From assembly GCA_947446685.1 (NCBI GenBank), contig CANFIC010000007.1, positions 1 to 35,428 on the forward strand: a stretch of 35,428 bases of DNA, in the 5' to 3' direction. How positions within the stretch are numbered: position 1 is the first letter of the stretch; each line of letters begins with the position of its first letter. Below, one piece after another: positions 19,914-29,881 of this stretch. The notes below the pieces were generated by a model, which was not told where the DNA came from, ran no database searches, and saw only the letters and a program-made list of their open reading frames with translations. Source of the stretch: Burkholderiales bacterium. GTDB lineage: Bacteria; Pseudomonadota; Gammaproteobacteria; Burkholderiales; Burkholderiaceae_C. Both the position numbers and the translations under genes were made by a program.

Positions 19914-20984
19914 ATGGCCAATCTCAGAGAATCAGAACTGCATTACCCGCTGGGCGACGCCTTGCCGGCGCCGGGCAATGTGCTTGAAGTCGCCCCAGGA
20001 CTGCGCTGGTTGCGCATGGGCCTGCCATTCGCGCTCGACCATATCAATCTGTGGCTGCTGCGCGATGAGATCGACGGCCGGCAGGGCTGGACCATCGTCG
20101 ACTGCGGCATCAGCAACGAGCTCACCCGCGCCAACTGGGAGCTGATCTTCGCCAGGCATCTCGACGGTCTGCCGGTGCTGCGCGTGATCGTTACCCATTT
20201 CCATCCCGACCATATCGGCTTGGCTGACTGGCTGACCCGCCGCTGGGATTGCCGCTTGTGGATCAGTGCCACCGATTTCAATCTGGCGCGCTTGGCCAGT
20301 GGGTCGACGGTCGGGATGGGGGGTGCCGCCGCCGCCGATTTCTTTGCCAGCCATGGACTGACCGATGCCGATGCGCTCGCACAGATCCGTTCGCGCAGCA
20401 GCTATTACCCGAGCATGGTGCCGGCGGTACCCGACAAGTTCCGCCGTTTGATGAATGGTGACGGCATTGTGATCGGCGGACGAACCTGGGTCTGCATTGC
20501 AGGCTTTGGCCATGCGCCTGAGCATATGAGTTTGCATTGCCAAGCGGCAGGGCTGCTGATTTCCGGCGACATGGTGTTGCCGCGGATCTCGACCAATGTC
20601 AGCGTCGTCGATGTCGAACCCGAAGCTGATCCATTGAGCCTCTACCTGACATCGATCGCGCAAATGCTCGCATTACCCGCCGACACCTTGGTCTTGCCTT
20701 CGCATGGCAAGCCCTTCACCGGCTTGCATGCCCGTGTCGACCAACTGCAGCAGCATCATGACGAGCGGCTGGCCGATGTGACGCTGGCCTGCGCGGCCAA
20801 ACCCTGCCATGCCGCCGAGCTGCTTGACCTGCTATTCAGGCGCAAGCTCGATCTGCATCAGACGACCTTTGCGATGGGTGAGTCGGTGGCGCATTTGAAC
20901 GCGCTGTGGCTGGCCGGGAAACTGACCCGGCAGCAAGATGCCGACGGCATCTACCGGTTCGCCGCTGCGATCACTGCGCGATGA
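19914..20984 (+). CDS. MBL-fold metallo-hydrolase
   Basis: HxHxDH motif (VTHFHPDHIGLADWL), downstream ligands GFGHAPEH, SGDMVL, LPSHGKPF. Confidence 0.88.
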   Translation: MANLRESELHYPLGDALPAPGNVLEVAPGLRWLRMGLPFALDHINLWLLRDEIDGRQGWTIVDCGISNELTRANWELIFARHLDGLPVLRVIVTHFHPDHIGLADWLTRRWDCRLWISATDFNLARLASGSTVGMGGAAAADFFASHGLTDADALAQIRSRSSYYPSMVPAVPDKFRRLMNGDGIVIGGRTWVCIAGFGHAPEHMSLHCQAAGLLISGDMVLPRISTNVSVVDVEPEADPLSLYLTSIAQMLALPADTLVLPSHGKPFTGLHARVDQLQQHHDERLADVTLACAAKPCHAAELLDLLFRRKLDLHQTTFAMGESVAHLNALWLAGKLTRQQDADGIYRFAAAITAR

Positions 20985-21792
20985 TGGACTCCGCGCGCAG
21001 ATGTTCGCGCGCGGCTTCGAAGTCCGGCACCACCGATCGCACCACATCCCAGAAGCGTGCGCTGTGATTCATTTCGCGCAGATGCGCCAGTTCATGGGCA
21101 ACCACATAGTCGATGATCGCCGGGGTGAAGTGGATCAAACGCCAATTCAGCCTGACCTTGCCATTGACGCTGGCGCTGCCCCAGCGGGTCTGTGCCGAAC
21201 TCAGGCTCAATTGCGGCATGGCCACACCGAGTGCGGTAGCGAAATGCTGGCAACGCGGCAGGAACCAGGCCTTGGCACTGCGCTGCAGCCAGGCTTGCAC
21301 GGCATCGCGAATCTGCGCTTCGCTGGCGCTGGATGGCAGGCCTACGGCCAGCAGGCCATCGGCCTCCAGCAGCGTCACGCCTGAGCGCGCAGGGTCGAGG
21401 CTCAATTTCAAGACGCGGCCGAGGTAGGCGAGATCGGCACCATCGCACCAGGACTGTCGCGATGCCTGCACCCGACGGGCACGATCGCGCTGCTCGATCA
21501 ATTTGCGCAAGATCCAGTCGGACTTTTGCTGCAAAGCGCGGTCGATGTCCGCCTGCGGCAACCAGCGCGGCGCGCTGACTCGCAGGCCTTCGGCGCCGAC
21601 GACAAAGCCGATGCTGCGGCGCCTTGCCCGCTTCAATTCATAGTCGACCCGGTGTTCACCCAGGCATAACTCGCGCATTGCGCGGGGTTTGTTGAAAGCG
21701 TCCAGCGAGGGCTTTGCCGGCGTTGGTTCCGGCTCGGCTTCGAACAGCGAAATCTGCTTGTCCTGCAGCAAATTGGCCAGTCGTTTCAGCAT
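20971..21792 (-). CDS. YgjP/SprT-like zinc metallopeptidase (DUF45 type)
   Basis: HExxH motif VAHELAHLREMNHSARFWDVV with upstream WGSASVNGKVRLNWRLIHFTPAIIDYV. Confidence 0.88.
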   Translation of the reverse strand: MLKRLANLLQDKQISLFEAEPEPTPAKPSLDAFNKPRAMRELCLGEHRVDYELKRARRRSIGFVVGAEGLRVSAPRWLPQADIDRALQQKSDWILRKLIEQRDRARRVQASRQSWCDGADLAYLGRVLKLSLDPARSGVTLLEADGLLAVGLPSSASEAQIRDAVQAWLQRSAKAWFLPRCQHFATALGVAMPQLSLSSAQTRWGSASVNGKVRLNWRLIHFTPAIIDYVVAHELAHLREMNHSARFWDVVRSVVPDFEAAREHLRAESIIAQ

Positions 21793-21806
21793 CGCTTGCC
21801 TTCCTG

Positions 21807-22574
21807 TCAGAGGGTTGCTGCCGGTAAATAGGCTTCCGGATCGAGCCGGCGCATTTCGGTCTCGATCCAGGCTTCGACTTCTTGCATCAGCTCACCGGCC
21901 TTGCGCCCGTCAGAAGAAATCGGCTTGCCGATCGAGATGTCGACCATACCGGGGCGCAGCAGGAAGGTCTTGCGCGGCCAGCAGCGTGCCGAAGTGACAG
22001 CGATCGGCACGACCGGCACGCCGCTGGCGATCGCCAGGCGGCTGCCACCGGTTTTGTATTCGCCTTTTTGGCCACGGGCGATGCGCGTGCCTTCAGGGAA
22101 CATGATGACCCAATGACCCAAGGACGCCAGGCGGCGACCCTGCTCGGCGACCTTGTTCCAGGCCTGCGCGCGCTTGCTGCGGTCGATATGGATCATGTCC
22201 ATTCGGGCCATGGCCCAGCCGAAAAACGGGATGTAGAGCAACTCCCGCTTGAATACATAGGCCAGCGGATGCGCCATCAAACCTGGAAAAGCCAGAGTCT
22301 CCCAGGTGCTCTGGTGCTTGGCGAGCAAGACAACGGCAGCCTTGCTGTCGGTCTTGTCGGGCAGGTTTTCCATGCCCTGGATGCGGTAGCGGACGCCGCA
22401 GATCAGACGTGCGCCCAGCGTGGCGGTACGCAGCCAGCCAACGCAGGACCAGTAGACCGGGTCGCCCCGGACGAATAGCGAAATCAGCACGACGGCCAAG
22501 GCCCAGGGCACGACCGTGACCACCAACCAGACGATGTAGAGCAGTGAGCGTATTGCAGCGAGCAGCGTCGACAT
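21807..22574 (-). CDS. plsC: 1-acyl-sn-glycerol-3-phosphate acyltransferase
   Basis: LPLAT motifs: AKHQSTWETLAFP, FPEGTRIARGQKGEYKTGGSRLA, GVPVVPIAV. Confidence 0.9.
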   Translation of the reverse strand: MSTLLAAIRSLLYIVWLVVTVVPWALAVVLISLFVRGDPVYWSCVGWLRTATLGARLICGVRYRIQGMENLPDKTDSKAAVVLLAKHQSTWETLAFPGLMAHPLAYVFKRELLYIPFFGWAMARMDMIHIDRSKRAQAWNKVAEQGRRLASLGHWVIMFPEGTRIARGQKGEYKTGGSRLAIASGVPVVPIAVTSARCWPRKTFLLRPGMVDISIGKPISSDGRKAGELMQEVEAWIETEMRRLDPEAYLPAATL

Positions 22575-23218
22575 CAGTTCAGTTCTCCATTGCGGACAGT
22601 TTGCGGCAGAGTCTCGCCGCGGGCATCGGCTTTGCTGCGGCGGCCCTGCTTGATCAAATATTCGGCAAAGGCACTGAGATTGGTATGGATCCTGGTGCCC
22701 GGCACCTGGGCCGCCAAGGCCGCCAGCTGGGCCTCATCGATCGCACCGAGCCGGTCGCTGCGCAGCAGATGCGGTTGGCAGCCCGCGGCATGGGCGGTCT
22801 GGATGTCGCCGAGCGAAGCGCCCACCACATGCACTGTGGCCAGGTCAACGCCGAAGCGCTCGCCGATCTGCTGCAGCATGCCTGGCAGCGGCTTGCGGCA
22901 TTCGCAATTTTCCTCGGGAGTGTGCGGGCAGAAGAAGGCCGCGTCGAGCCTGCCGCCTTTTTCGGCCAGCAGTTGATTCAGGCGGATGTGGATCGCGTTC
23001 AGCGCCGACATGTCGAGCAGGCCGCGGCCGATGCCGGGCTGATTGGTGGCCAGCACCGTGTGCCAGCCGGCATGGTTGAGCCTTGCCACCGCTTCCAATG
23101 CACCCGGCAGGGGCTGCAACTCTTCGACCGACTTCACATGGTCATCGCGGTATTGATTCAAAGTCCCGTCGCGCCCCAGCACGACGAGTTTCATGGCATG
23201 ACTGTGGTCGATCCTCAT
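22574..23218 (-). CDS. gmhB: GmhB-like HAD family protein (D-glycero-D-manno-heptose-1,7-bisphosphate 7-phosphatase homologue) with substituted catalytic residues
   Basis: GmhB architecture: MKLVVLGRDGTLN, ATNQPGIGRGLLDM, zinc loop CPHTPEENCECRKPLPGM, VVGASLGDIQTAHAAGCQPHLL. Motif I is GRD instead of DRD, and motif IV is GAS instead of GDS. A start at ATG 23194 (MKLVVLG) is also possible. Confidence 0.82.
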   Translation of the reverse strand: MRIDHSHAMKLVVLGRDGTLNQYRDDHVKSVEELQPLPGALEAVARLNHAGWHTVLATNQPGIGRGLLDMSALNAIHIRLNQLLAEKGGRLDAAFFCPHTPEENCECRKPLPGMLQQIGERFGVDLATVHVVGASLGDIQTAHAAGCQPHLLRSDRLGAIDEAQLAALAAQVPGTRIHTNLSAFAEYLIKQGRRSKADARGETLPQTVRNGELN

Positions 23219-23231
23219 CCAGGCTCCTTGT

Positions 23232-25340
23232 TCAGGTCGCCAGGCGAGCCAGATCGGCCACCCGGTTCATGGCTTCGTGCAGGCATTTCAGCAGGCCCAG
23301 CCGGTTGGCGCGCAATAGCGGGTCTTCGGCATTGACCATCACATGGTCAAAGAAGGCGTCGACTGGGTCCTTCAAGGCCGCGAGTTCGCGCAGCGAAGCC
23401 GCATATTCGCCGTTATGAAACAGCGCATCGGCGAGCGCCTGCGCGCTGGTCAGCGCGGTCGCCAGATGCTGCTCGGCGGGCAATTGCAGCAGCGCTGGAT
23501 CGATCCGGGCGAGCACAGTCGTATCGCTCTTTTTCAGGATATTGCCGATGCGTTTGTTGGCAGCCGCCAGCGATGCGGCCTCGGGCAGCGTTGCGAATTC
23601 GCGCACCGCTTGCAACCTCGGCGTCACATCGGCCAGGCGCTGCGGTCGCAGCGCCAGCACCGCGTCCACTTCCTGGGCGCTGAAGCCTTGCTCACGCGCG
23701 GCGCCGGACAGGCGGTCGAAGATGAAATCAGTAAGCGGCTGCGTTGGGTCTTCGATCAAGCTGCCGAAGGCCGGCAAGGCGGCGGCGATCAAGGCGTCGA
23801 GCTGCAGCCGGCCGGCACGTTCGCCGAGCATGCGCAGCAGTCCCAAGGCGTGGCGGCGCAAGGCAAACGGATCCTTGTCGCCGGTCGGCAATTGGCCGAT
23901 ACCGAACATGCCGATCAGCGTCTCGAGCTTGTCGGCCATCGCGACGATCAAGCCGACCTGATTGCGCGGCAAGGCGTCGCCGGCAAAGCGCGGCTTGTAA
24001 TGGTCTTCGATCGCGATCGCGACTGCTTCGGGCAAGCCGTCATGGCGGGCGTAATAAGCACCCATGATGCCCTGCAATTCGGGGAACTCGCCGACCATGT
24101 CGGTCAGCAAGTCAGCCTTGGCCAGCTGGGCGGCAGCGTCGACCTGACTCGCCAGCGCAACTTCACCGAGCTGTGCGGCGATCGCTTGGGCAATCGCACG
24201 TACCCGCTCGGCGCGGTCTTGCTGGGTGCCGAGTTTGCCGTGGTAAACGACCTTGGCCAAGCCTGGAACGCGCTCAGTCAGCGATTTCTTGCGGTCCTGG
24301 TCGAAGAAAAACTTGGCATCGGCCAGACGTGGGCGCACGACGCGCTCATTGCCCTGGATGACGGCGCTGGCGTCAGCCGGGCTGATGTTGCTGACGACGA
24401 GGAACTGATGGGTCAGCTTTCCCGCGCTATCGAGCAAGGGGAAATATTTCTGATTCGCCTTCATCGTCAGGATCAGGCATTCCTGCGGCACGGCGAGGAA
24501 CTCCGGTTCGAACTGGCAGCTCAACACATTCGGCCGCTCGACCAGTCCGGTGACTTCGTCGAGCAAGGCGCTGTCGTCGATCGGCGTCAGGCCTTGCGCG
24601 TCCGCTGCTTCATGCAGTTGCCGCAAGATTTCGGTGCGGCGTTCGTCAAAGCTGGCAATCACTGCGCCTTGCTCGAGCATCTGGCTGGCGTAACTGTCAG
24701 CCGACTGGATTTCCAGCACCTCGACCTTGGCCTCGAAGCGGTGGCCGCGCGTCTGCCGACCGGCGCTCAAGCCCAGGGCCTGCACCGGCAGGATGTCGCT
24801 GCCATGCAGCGCAATCAATCCATGCACCGGGCGAACGAACTTGACATCGGTCCAGCCATCGGCCAACTGGTAAGTCATCACTTTGGGAATCGGCAGCTTC
24901 GCCAAGGCTTCGAGCAGGGCTTTTTGCAGACCCTCGAGCAGAGTGACACCGGCGACGACCGAGTCAAGGAACAGCGCGTCGGCTTTTCCGTCCGCTACCC
25001 GCTTGAGTTGCGGCAGCAAGGCCGGCACTGCGCTGGCCTCGATGCCCAGACTGGCAAGCTTCTTGATCAATGCCGGTGTCGCCTGGCCTTCTGCGCCGAT
25101 TGCTACCGCCACCGGCATCAGCTTTTGCAGCAGCGCCCGGTCGGCAGCTTTCGCCGCGACACCGGTAAGGTGCACGGCAAGGCGGCGTGGCGAAGCGAAT
25201 GGCGTGACGGCGCTGTTCGCCTCGAGCAGGCCCTGCGCCTTCAGGCTGTCGGACAGCAGGGCGGCGAATGAATCGCCAAGCTTCTTCAAGGCCTTCGGGG
25301 GCAGTTCTTCAACAAACAATTCAATCAGCAGATTGCTCAT
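23232..25340 (-). CDS. glyS: Glycyl-tRNA synthetase beta subunit
   Basis: MSNLLIELFVEELPPKALKKLGDSFA..., LTMKANQKYFPLLDSAGKLTHQFLVVSNI, RPRLADAKFFFDQDRKKSL, GKLGTQQDRAERVRAIA. Confidence 0.96.
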   Translation of the reverse strand: MSNLLIELFVEELPPKALKKLGDSFAALLSDSLKAQGLLEANSAVTPFASPRRLAVHLTGVAAKAADRALLQKLMPVAVAIGAEGQATPALIKKLASLGIEASAVPALLPQLKRVADGKADALFLDSVVAGVTLLEGLQKALLEALAKLPIPKVMTYQLADGWTDVKFVRPVHGLIALHGSDILPVQALGLSAGRQTRGHRFEAKVEVLEIQSADSYASQMLEQGAVIASFDERRTEILRQLHEAADAQGLTPIDDSALLDEVTGLVERPNVLSCQFEPEFLAVPQECLILTMKANQKYFPLLDSAGKLTHQFLVVSNISPADASAVIQGNERVVRPRLADAKFFFDQDRKKSLTERVPGLAKVVYHGKLGTQQDRAERVRAIAQAIAAQLGEVALASQVDAAAQLAKADLLTDMVGEFPELQGIMGAYYARHDGLPEAVAIAIEDHYKPRFAGDALPRNQVGLIVAMADKLETLIGMFGIGQLPTGDKDPFALRRHALGLLRMLGERAGRLQLDALIAAALPAFGSLIEDPTQPLTDFIFDRLSGAAREQGFSAQEVDAVLALRPQRLADVTPRLQAVREFATLPEAASLAAANKRIGNILKKSDTTVLARIDPALLQLPAEQHLATALTSAQALADALFHNGEYAASLRELAALKDPVDAFFDHVMVNAEDPLLRANRLGLLKCLHEAMNRVADLARLAT

Positions 25341-25343
25341 GGC

Positions 25344-26282
25344 TCAGGCCACCTTCTTCTTGTCGATCTGCGCCAGCAGTTCTGCGGCCCATTCCTTCGG
25401 CGCCATCGGGAAGCCGAGGCGCGCGCGGCTGTCCAGATAGCTCTGCGCCACGGCGCGGGCCAGATTACGGATCCTGCCAATATAGGCGGCGCGCTCGGTC
25501 ACGCTGATCGCGCCGCGCGCATCGAGCAAATTGAAGCTGTGGCCGGCTTTGAGCAACTGTTCATAAGCGGGCAGGGCGAGGCTTTGCGCCATCAGATACT
25601 TCGATTGCCGTTCATGCGCTGCGAACGCGGTCAGCAGGAATTCGACGTCGCTATGCTCGAAGTTGTAGGTCGACTGTTCGACCTCGTTCTGATGGAACAC
25701 ATCGCCGTACTTGATGTCGGGTGCACCGTTTCGGCCCTCGACATAGACCAGGTCGTAGACGCTCTCGACGCCCTGCAGGTACATCGCCAGACGCTCCAGG
25801 CCGTATGTGATCTCGCCGGTGATCGGTTTGCAGTCGATGCCGCCGACCTGCTGGAAGTAGGTGAACTGGGTCACTTCCATGCCGTTCAGCCAGACCTCCC
25901 AGCCGAGGCCCCAGCAACCAAGAGTCGGGTTTTCCCAATCGTCCTCGACGAAGCGCACATCGTTCTTTTTCAGGTCGAAGCCCAGCGCGGTCAAGGAGCC
26001 CAGGTAGAGCTCGAGAATATTGGCCGGAGCCGGTTTGAGCACGACCTGGTACTGGTAGTAATGTTGCAGCCGGTTCGGATTCTCGCCATAGCGCCCGTCT
26101 TTTGGGCGACGGCTTGGTTGCACATAGGCAGCGCGCCAGGGCTCGGGGCCCAGCGCGCGCAGAAAGGTCGCTGTGTGGCTGGTGCCGGCGCCGACTTCCA
26201 TGTCATAGGGTTGCAACAAGGCGCAGCCTTGGCCGGACCAATAGTCCTGCAGGGTCAGAATAATTTGCTGGAAGCTCAGCAT
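25344..26282 (-). CDS. glyQ: Glycyl-tRNA synthetase alpha subunit
   Basis: [49 protein letters not shown]...[28 protein letters not shown]. Confidence 0.97.
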   Translation of the reverse strand: MLSFQQIILTLQDYWSGQGCALLQPYDMEVGAGTSHTATFLRALGPEPWRAAYVQPSRRPKDGRYGENPNRLQHYYQYQVVLKPAPANILELYLGSLTALGFDLKKNDVRFVEDDWENPTLGCWGLGWEVWLNGMEVTQFTYFQQVGGIDCKPITGEITYGLERLAMYLQGVESVYDLVYVEGRNGAPDIKYGDVFHQNEVEQSTYNFEHSDVEFLLTAFAAHERQSKYLMAQSLALPAYEQLLKAGHSFNLLDARGAISVTERAAYIGRIRNLARAVAQSYLDSRARLGFPMAPKEWAAELLAQIDKKKVA

Positions 26283-26334
26283 GGAATGGGGCGATCAGCG
26301 ACGGGCTGACGATGATTGAGAGGCGGGGTCGATT

Positions 26335-27810
26335 CTACGAGGCCCGGCGCCGCGCCAAGGTGAGCGCCAGTCCGGCCACGATCAGCAGCCACAGCGGCCA
26401 GAGGCCGAAGGCCTGCAACCAACGGGCATAAGGTGTGCTGCCTTTGCGGCCTTCAACCTCGGCCTCGAGCTGCGTACGCATCGCCGGCGCCGCTTTCACA
26501 AGCACCTGACCACGATGGTCGATCACGGCGGTGGCCCCTGTATTGGTGGCGCGAATGAAGGGCCGCTGGAATTCCAGCGCGCGCATCTGCGAGAACTGAA
26601 GATGCTGATCCTGCACCATCAGCGTTCCGAACCAGGCCAGATTGCTGACATTGATCAGTACCGTGGCGGCGTCATGCCCGGTCATGCTGTCGACAAAATC
26701 TTCGCCGAACAAATCTTCGTAGCAGATCAACGGTCGCAAGCGCTGGCCTGCCACGGCAAAGGCGCGCTGATGCTGGCCCCGTGCCTGATCGTCGAGCGGA
26801 ATGTTCATCGCCCTTGCAAACCAGTGGAAGCCCGGCGGGATGAACTCGCCGAATGGCAGCAGGTGGCGCTTGCCATAGCTGTAAGGCGCGGCGCTGCCGA
26901 AGCTGACCAGCGAGTTGACATAGCCGCTGGTCTCATCACCGAGGAAGATTCCCAGCAGCAAGGGTCGCTGGGCTGCCGCCTGCCGGATCCGCTGCAGATA
27001 GTCGGGCGACAGATAGTCCAGTGGCAGTGGCACCACCGATTCAGGGGTGACGACCAGTTGTCCACGGGCGGCCTCGATCTGTTGCGCCAGCAGGTCGAGG
27101 TTGGCATCCATCAAGGAGCGGTCGAATTTTTCGTCCTGGCGCACATTCGGTTGCAGCAGAGAGACCTGCAGGCGTCCGCTGCTTGACGTGAACTCCTGCG
27201 GCAAGAGCGCGCCCAGGCCCAGCAGCAAGACCGGCCAAGCTGCATGTTGCCATTGGCGGCTCGCTGTCAAGGCGACCCCAGACGCGGCGATCGCCGCAGC
27301 GATGGCGCAGATGCCGTAGACGCCGATCCAGGGCGCCCAGGCGGCCAGAGGTCCGACGCTGTGCGCATAGCCACTGGCAATCCAGGGGAAGCCGCCGAAA
27401 AACGTCGCCCGCGCCAGTTCGGCCAGCAGCCAGCAACAGGCGAAGCTGAAGATCTTCCAGCCCGGATTCATTCCGGCAGACAAGCGTGCCCAAAGGGCCA
27501 GCGCAGCAGCGTAATAGCCGCTTAAAAAAATCGCCAGCAGCAGCACGGCCAGCCCAGCAGGGACCGCGGGGATATGGCCGAACTGATGCATGCTGATGAA
27601 CAGCCACCACAGTCCTGAAGTAAGCCAACCGATGCCGAACAGCGCGCCGAGGGCTGCCGCCGAGCGCGGCGCTGCCTGCCAGCTCAGGGCGGCCAGCATT
27701 GCCAGCGACAGCAGTTGCAGCCACCAGGCTGGCGATGGAGCAAAGGCGGCTGTCTGCAGCAGGCCGGCACAGAATGCCGCCAGCCACTTTGAAGGCTGGC
27801 CTTGCTTCAA
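26335..27810 (-). CDS. lnt: Apolipoprotein N-acyltransferase
   Basis: Polytopic N-terminus and nitrilase domain with E-K-C triad: VVTPESVVPLPLDYL, GKRHLLPFGEFIP, PLICYEDLFGEDFV. TTG start overlaps the upstream corC stop. Confidence 0.93.
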   Translation of the reverse strand: MKQGQPSKWLAAFCAGLLQTAAFAPSPAWWLQLLSLAMLAALSWQAAPRSAAALGALFGIGWLTSGLWWLFISMHQFGHIPAVPAGLAVLLLAIFLSGYYAAALALWARLSAGMNPGWKIFSFACCWLLAELARATFFGGFPWIASGYAHSVGPLAAWAPWIGVYGICAIAAAIAASGVALTASRQWQHAAWPVLLLGLGALLPQEFTSSSGRLQVSLLQPNVRQDEKFDRSLMDANLDLLAQQIEAARGQLVVTPESVVPLPLDYLSPDYLQRIRQAAAQRPLLLGIFLGDETSGYVNSLVSFGSAAPYSYGKRHLLPFGEFIPPGFHWFARAMNIPLDDQARGQHQRAFAVAGQRLRPLICYEDLFGEDFVDSMTGHDAATVLINVSNLAWFGTLMVQDQHLQFSQMRALEFQRPFIRATNTGATAVIDHRGQVLVKAAPAMRTQLEAEVEGRKGSTPYARWLQAFGLWPLWLLIVAGLALTLARRRAS

Positions 27811-28682
27811 GCCGGGCTGCGCTCGGCGCGGGTGACCTTGAACCAGCGCACCGCGCCACCGCGGGTCAGCATCACGGCAAAGCGCAGGCCATGCAACTCG
27901 ATCACCTCAGCTCGCCGGGGCACGCGGCCATGCTGTTGGGCGACCAAGCCCCCGATGGTGTCGAATTCATCTTCGGGCAGATCGGCCGAAAAACTGTGAT
28001 TAACGGCCGAAATCAAGGCATCGCCAGCGACCCTCTGGCTGCCGTCTGCCAGCGTGTAGATGCCCGACTCGCCGTCCTTGTCATCGAATTCATCCTCGAT
28101 CTCGCCGACGATTTCCTCAAGCACGTCTTCGATCGTGATCAGGCCGGCGGTATTGCCGAACTCGTCGATGACGATCGCCAGATGGTTGCGGTTCGAGCGG
28201 AAGTCGCGCAGCAACTCGTTCAGTCCCTTGCTTTCGGGTACGAAAACAGTCGGTCGCAGCAAGGTACGCAGGTTCAGCTCGGGTGCTCGCTGAACTTTCA
28301 GCAAGTCCTTGGCCAGCAGAATGCCGATGATGTTGTCGCGCTCGCCCTCGAAGACCGGAAAGCGGGAATGTCCAGAGTCGATCACCTGGTCCAGCAAATC
28401 GTCGTAGGCGGCCTCAATGTCCAGCGAGTCAATACGCGGTGCCGCGACCATCACGTCACCAGCGCATAGTTCGGCCATGCGCAGCACGCCTTCGAGCATC
28501 TGGCGCGATTCGGGTTCGATCAGATCCCGTCGCTCGGCGTCGGCCAATGCCGCCATCAGTTCGCTGGTCGAGTCCGGGCCTGGATGGAGAAATTCCAGCA
28601 TCCGGTCGAATAGACCGCGCTGCAATTCGGTTTGCTTCTGGCCCCCGCGTTGCGGGTGCCGGCTAGACTGGGGATCAGACAC
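27807..28682 (-). CDS. corC: HlyC/CorC family transporter-associated CBS domain protein
   Basis: CBS pair (DVMVAAPRIDSLDIEAAYDDLLDQVIDSGHSRFPVFEGERDNIIGILLAKDLL; NHLAIVIDEFGNTAGLITIEDVLEEIVGEIEDEFD) plus C-terminal CorC_HlyC domain. Confidence 0.93.
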   Translation of the reverse strand: MSDPQSSRHPQRGGQKQTELQRGLFDRMLEFLHPGPDSTSELMAALADAERRDLIEPESRQMLEGVLRMAELCAGDVMVAAPRIDSLDIEAAYDDLLDQVIDSGHSRFPVFEGERDNIIGILLAKDLLKVQRAPELNLRTLLRPTVFVPESKGLNELLRDFRSNRNHLAIVIDEFGNTAGLITIEDVLEEIVGEIEDEFDDKDGESGIYTLADGSQRVAGDALISAVNHSFSADLPEDEFDTIGGLVAQQHGRVPRRAEVIELHGLRFAVMLTRGGAVRWFKVTRAERSPA

Positions 28683-28815
28683 AGGGGCAGGCGTGTCGTA
28701 GTTGCACAGGGACGCAGAATAACCGATTGACTTCTGGCGAGTCTTGCGTGAGAGTCACACGCCCCCATATCGGGTTTGCCGAATGTCGGCCCCAATTCAC
28801 TTCTGAGACTTATCC

Positions 28816-29844
28816 ATGTCCAACGGCCTTATCCCTGTAACCATCCTGACGGGCTTTTTGGGTTCAGGCAAAACCACCCTGCTCAAGCGCGTAATGTCCG
28901 AAGCTCATGGACAGAAGATTGCGGTGATCGAAAACGAATTCGGCGAAGAGAACATCGATACCGAGATCCTGGTGGCCGAGACGCAAGAGCAGATCATCCA
29001 GATGAACAATGGCTGCGTCTGTTGCACGATCCGCGAAGATCTGCGCACGACCTTGAGCGACCTGGCGGCCAAACGGCGCCGCGGTGAACTGGTGTTCGAG
29101 CGGGTGATCATCGAGACCACCGGGTTGGCTGATCCGGGGCCGGTAGCGCAGACCTTCTTCATGGATGACGAAATTGCCGAGAGCTATCTGCTCGACTCGA
29201 TCCTGACCCTGGTTGATGCCAAACATGCCGATGAGCAATTGAATACCCGCCAGGAGGCGCGGCGCCAGATCGGTTTTGCCGACCAGATCTTCATCAGCAA
29301 GTCCGATCTGGTCGAACCTGAAGTCGTCGCCGCGCTGATGCACCGGATCAAGCATATGAACCCGCGTGCGCCACAGCAGCAGGCGCATTTCGGCGAGGTC
29401 AAATTGGCCAAGGTATTCGACTTGCGTGGCTTCAATTTGAACGCCAAGCTCGAAATCGATCCCGATTTCCTCAATGTTGATGCTCATGCGACTCACGAAC
29501 ATGAACATGGTGAGCATTGTGACCACCCTCACCATCATGTTCACGACGATGATGTGAAGTCGTTTGTATTCCGCTCGGATCGGGCCTTCAACCCGGCCAA
29601 GCTGGAAGATTTTCTTGGCGCCATCGTGCAGGTCTATGGCCCGAAGATGCTGCGTTACAAGGGTGTACTGAACATGAAAGGAACCGACAAAAAGGTGATC
29701 TTTCAGGGCGTGCACCAGTTGATGGGATCGGATCTGGGCCCGAAATGGATGCCCGGAGAAAAAAAGACGAGCAAGATGGTTTTCATCGGCATTGACCTGC
29801 CGCAGGAAATCCTGTTGCAGGGTCTGGAAGCCTGTTTGGCCTAG
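28816..29844 (+). CDS. CobW/COG0523 family GTPase (putative metallochaperone)
   Basis: Walker A GFLGSGKTTLLK, CxCC motif NNGCVCCTIREDL, His-rich insert HATHEHEHGEHCDHPHHHVHDDD, CobW_C domain. Confidence 0.94.
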   Translation: MSNGLIPVTILTGFLGSGKTTLLKRVMSEAHGQKIAVIENEFGEENIDTEILVAETQEQIIQMNNGCVCCTIREDLRTTLSDLAAKRRRGELVFERVIIETTGLADPGPVAQTFFMDDEIAESYLLDSILTLVDAKHADEQLNTRQEARRQIGFADQIFISKSDLVEPEVVAALMHRIKHMNPRAPQQQAHFGEVKLAKVFDLRGFNLNAKLEIDPDFLNVDAHATHEHEHGEHCDHPHHHVHDDDVKSFVFRSDRAFNPAKLEDFLGAIVQVYGPKMLRYKGVLNMKGTDKKVIFQGVHQLMGSDLGPKWMPGEKKTSKMVFIGIDLPQEILLQGLEACLA

Positions 29845-29859
29845 CCGCCGGAGTTAGTG

Positions 29860-29881
29860 AGCCATCGTTGGCGAGATGGCT
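29860..29881 (+). repeat. Stem-loop between cobW and dksA
   Basis: AGCCATC-GTTGGCGA-GATGGCT: perfect 7-bp stem with an 8-nt loop, starting 16 nt after the cobW stop. No clear U-tract. Confidence 0.4.

Noticed and set aside
21807-22574. PlsC motif HQSTWE instead of the usual HxxxxD
   Set aside because: I considered this as another catalytic-residue loss, but HQS.WE-type motifs are, to my recollection, common in betaproteobacterial PlsC homologues and the other LPLAT motifs are intact.
23343-25271. 642-aa plus-strand ORF antisense to glyS
   Set aside because: Glycyl-tRNA synthetase beta on the opposite strand is unambiguous. This ORF is Gln/Arg/Ala/Leu/Asp-rich without recognisable domains, typical of shadow ORFs in high-GC codon-biased genes.
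29485-29550. CAT/CAC-rich stretch as a tandem DNA repeat
   Set aside because: It encodes the His-rich metal-binding loop of the CobW GTPase; no regular DNA repeat unit.
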